Assembly (NCBI GenBank): GCA_001604435.1
Contig: LVBO01000288.1
Coordinates: forward strand, 1 to 7,079
Reading direction: 5' to 3'
Source of the DNA: Synergistales bacterium Syner_01
Lineage (GTDB): Bacteria > Synergistota > Synergistia > Synergistales > Aminobacteriaceae
DNA length: 7,079 nt
Within the stretch, counting starts at the first letter, position 1, and each line of letters begins with the position of its first letter. The notes under the pieces were generated by a model, which ran no database searches, had not been told where the DNA came from, and saw nothing but the letters and a program-made list of their open reading frames with translations. The position numbers were made by a program, and so were the translations under genes. Shown one piece after another: positions 5,480 through 7,079 of the stretch.

Positions 5480-7041
5480 ACTGGAACGATCACCTTCCCG
5501 CGCTGCTGCTCGCCGTTCCTCTCTTCGGCGCGTTCATGGCGCCCATCGTCTGCCTGTTCGGGAAGACCCTGCGCAATGTGCTGCTCATCGGCATTTCCTT
5601 CGTCACCATGCTCGTGGCGCTTCTTCTCTGGAGGAACGTGCTCGTCGGCGGTATCGCCGTCTACGTGATGGGCGGAGAAAGTTTCAACCTGACGCTCCCC
5701 TCGGGCATGGCGCTTCCGATACGCATCATCATGGAGGTCGACGCGTTCAGCGCCTTCATGGTCGTCTGCGGTTCGATCGCCTCCTTCGCCGGAGCGCTCT
5801 TCTCGACGAACTACATGGAGAAGTTCACCGGCATCGGCCGTTTCGTCTCGCTCTATTTCCTCCTGACGCTCGGTATGCTCGGCATGATGATCACCGGCGA
5901 CTTCTTCAACTTCTTCATCTTCATCGAGATCGCCTCCATCGCCTCCTTCGGTCTGGTCGCGTTTTGGCGCGACAAACCCGAGGCCGTCGAAGCAGGGTTG
6001 AAGTACGCGCTCGTCTCGCAGGTGGGGTCGATGATCTTCCTGATCGCCGCGGGGTCCCTGTACGGCAAGTACAACGCGCTCAACATGGCGGCGATCGGCA
6101 GCATGCTGCAATTCGGCGTCATGGAAAAGCTCGCCCTGGTCTTTATCGTCGGTACCCTTGCGATGAAGTGCGGTTCGTTCCCGATGCACATGTGGCTTCC
6201 CGACGCCTACGCGGAAGCGCCTTCCGGCGTCTCCTGCCTCCTTGTGGCGGTCAGCCAGGCGTCGCTCTACGGCCTGATGCGCGTCTGTTTCTCGCTCTAC
6301 GGCATCAATCTCGGAGGATCGTTCATTCCGTGGATGATCATCTCGATGGGACTCGCCTCCATGTTCTTCGGCGTAACGATGGCCGTGGTGCAGCACGAGA
6401 TCAAGCGGCTGATAGGCTACCATTCGGTTTCGCAGGTCGGGTACATGCTGCTTGGCCTCGGCGTCGGTCTGCTCGTCCTCACCGACGCGCGCGGCATGGC
6501 GGAGTACGGTTTCACCGCGATGAAGGGCGGCATCTTCCATATCTTCAACTACACGATGTACAAGGGGCTGCTCTTCCTTGCGGCGGGGGCCATCTACTAT
6601 GCTACGGGAAAGCGCGACCTGAATGAAATGGGAGGCCTCGCGCGCCGCATGCCCTTTACCACCGCGATGTTCGTGATCGCGGCGGCGGCGATCTCCGGTC
6701 TTCCTCCGTTCAACGGCTTCGTATCGAAGCTCCTTATCTACGAGTCCGTTTTCGCCGTTCATCCTGCGTTGACGGTCGTGGCGCTGCTCACATCGGTGCT
6801 GACGCTGGCTTCCTTCGTAAAAGTGTTCCAGACGGCGTTTCTCGGTCCCGAGAAGAGCGTGTTCATCGGCGTCAGGGAGGTCCCGTCGGGGATGCTGTTC
6901 GGCATGGGAGTGTTGACGCTCGCGGTGCTCGGCGCGACGCTCTTCCCGTCGTGGACTTTGTCGAACCTCGTCGAGCCCGCGGCGAAGGCCCTGGTCGATC
7001 AGGCCGGGTATATCGGCGCCGTCATGGGAGGTGGCCTCTGA
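5476..7041 (+). CDS. mrpD: MrpD/MbhH-type ion-translocating antiporter subunit (NuoM/NuoN-like)
   Basis: A 521-residue polytopic protein, normal length for MrpD/MbhH, with about 14 membrane helices of the proton-conducting NuoL/M/N-MrpA/D family. Charged residues expected in the ion channel are present: Glu151 in FFIFIEIASIASFGL (equivalent of NuoM Glu144), Lys231 in GTLAMKCGSFPMHMWLPDAY (equivalent of NuoM Lys234), Lys310 near QHEIKRLIGYHSVSQ, Lys363 in NYTMYKGLLFLAAG, and Lys418 in GLPPFNGFVSKLL. The last is a Lys, as in MrpD and NuoL, where NuoM has Glu. It should move H+ and/or Na+ across the cytoplasmic membrane. ATG 5476 has AGGAGG (5462-5467) 8 nt upstream and an ATGA overlap with mrpC. 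The symbol follows position and family; by operon order MbhH is an equally good name. The stop overlaps the next ATG by one base. Confidence 0.92.
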   Translation: MNWNDHLPALLLAVPLFGAFMAPIVCLFGKTLRNVLLIGISFVTMLVALLLWRNVLVGGIAVYVMGGESFNLTLPSGMALPIRIIMEVDAFSAFMVVCGSIASFAGALFSTNYMEKFTGIGRFVSLYFLLTLGMLGMMITGDFFNFFIFIEIASIASFGLVAFWRDKPEAVEAGLKYALVSQVGSMIFLIAAGSLYGKYNALNMAAIGSMLQFGVMEKLALVFIVGTLAMKCGSFPMHMWLPDAYAEAPSGVSCLLVAVSQASLYGLMRVCFSLYGINLGGSFIPWMIISMGLASMFFGVTMAVVQHEIKRLIGYHSVSQVGYMLLGLGVGLLVLTDARGMAEYGFTAMKGGIFHIFNYTMYKGLLFLAAGAIYYATGKRDLNEMGGLARRMPFTTAMFVIAAAAISGLPPFNGFVSKLLIYESVFAVHPALTVVALLTSVLTLASFVKVFQTAFLGPEKSVFIGVREVPSGMLFGMGVLTLAVLGATLFPSWTLSNLVEPAAKALVDQAGYIGAVMGGGL

Positions 7042-7079
7042 TGTTCGGTACTGTCTACACAGGATTCGGTTACTGGGAT
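7041..7079 (+). CDS. Start of a ninth operon gene, cut by the window edge
   Basis: ATG at 7041 overlaps the previous TGA (TGATG) and is preceded by GGAGG at 7027-7031 (spacer 9). The 13 codons present read MFGTVYTGFGYWD, in the same layout as the other operon starts, so this is very probably a real gene. The fragment is too short to assign. By context it could be an MbhI-like subunit, another antiporter-type subunit supplying the missing MrpA module, or a redox-complex subunit. Confidence 0.75.
   Translation, partial: MFGTVYTGFGYWD

Noticed and set aside
5434..6762. A 442-codon open frame on the minus strand
   Set aside because: It is fully antisense to the clear MrpD/MbhH-type gene. Its translation is a low-complexity run of Asp, Glu, His and Arg, as expected from the complement of hydrophobic codons, and it has no recognisable domain.

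Overview
The window reads as a stretch of a GC-rich (roughly 60 % by eye) bacterial chromosome. It has strong Shine-Dalgarno sites (GGAGG, spacer mostly 8-9 nt), sigma-70-type promoters and many GTG starts. The combination of a YgiQ-type radical SAM protein with an Mrp/Mbh-type cation antiporter operon would suit an anaerobe. Synergistota or a related Gram-negative-type anaerobic lineage is my guess from general impression only; the sequence does not prove it.

Layout. (1) 1-1788, plus: a YgiQ/UPF0313 radical SAM protein, truncated at its N-terminus by the window edge. (2) 1790-2707, minus: a complete EamA/DMT-family membrane transporter, convergent with ygiQ and separated from it by one base. 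Its probable intrinsic terminator lies inside the last codons of ygiQ. (3) 2708-3012: a less GC-rich divergent regulatory region with an extended -10 promoter for the transporter, a near-consensus promoter for the plus-strand operon, a small inverted repeat, and a hairpin plus T7 in the operon leader. (4) 3013-7079, plus: a tightly packed operon of eight complete antiporter subunit genes and the first 13 codons of a ninth. The order is MrpE, MrpF, MrpG, a DUF4040/MbhD-like subunit, an MbhE-like subunit, MrpB, MrpC, and an MrpD/MbhH-type (NuoM/NuoN-like) ion-translocating subunit.

How the genes work together. The operon encodes the membrane arm of a multi-subunit Na+(K+)/H+ antiporter related to complex I. 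MrpC resembles NuoK; the MbhD/MbhE-like pair corresponds to the MrpA C-terminal region and NuoJ; the 521-residue protein carries the Glu and Lys residues expected of an ion-pumping antiporter subunit. The order E-F-G-MbhD-MbhE-B-C-D matches the mbhA-H module of archaeal membrane-bound hydrogenase (Thermococcales) rather than the usual bacterial mrpABCDEFG. MrpA is therefore split and no large MrpA N-terminal module precedes these genes. Genes downstream of the window decide whether this is a stand-alone antiporter or the ion-pumping half of a redox complex. Nearly all junctions are 1-11 nt overlaps (ATGA/GTGA/TGATG), which points to one transcript with translational coupling.

Nothing here is clearly a new system. 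The points most worth following are the Mbh-like gene order with the unresolved next gene, the leader hairpin with T-run, the out-of-frame ATG overlapping the mrpE start, and the terminator embedded in ygiQ. No tRNA, rRNA, CRISPR, insertion sequence or phage feature was seen.
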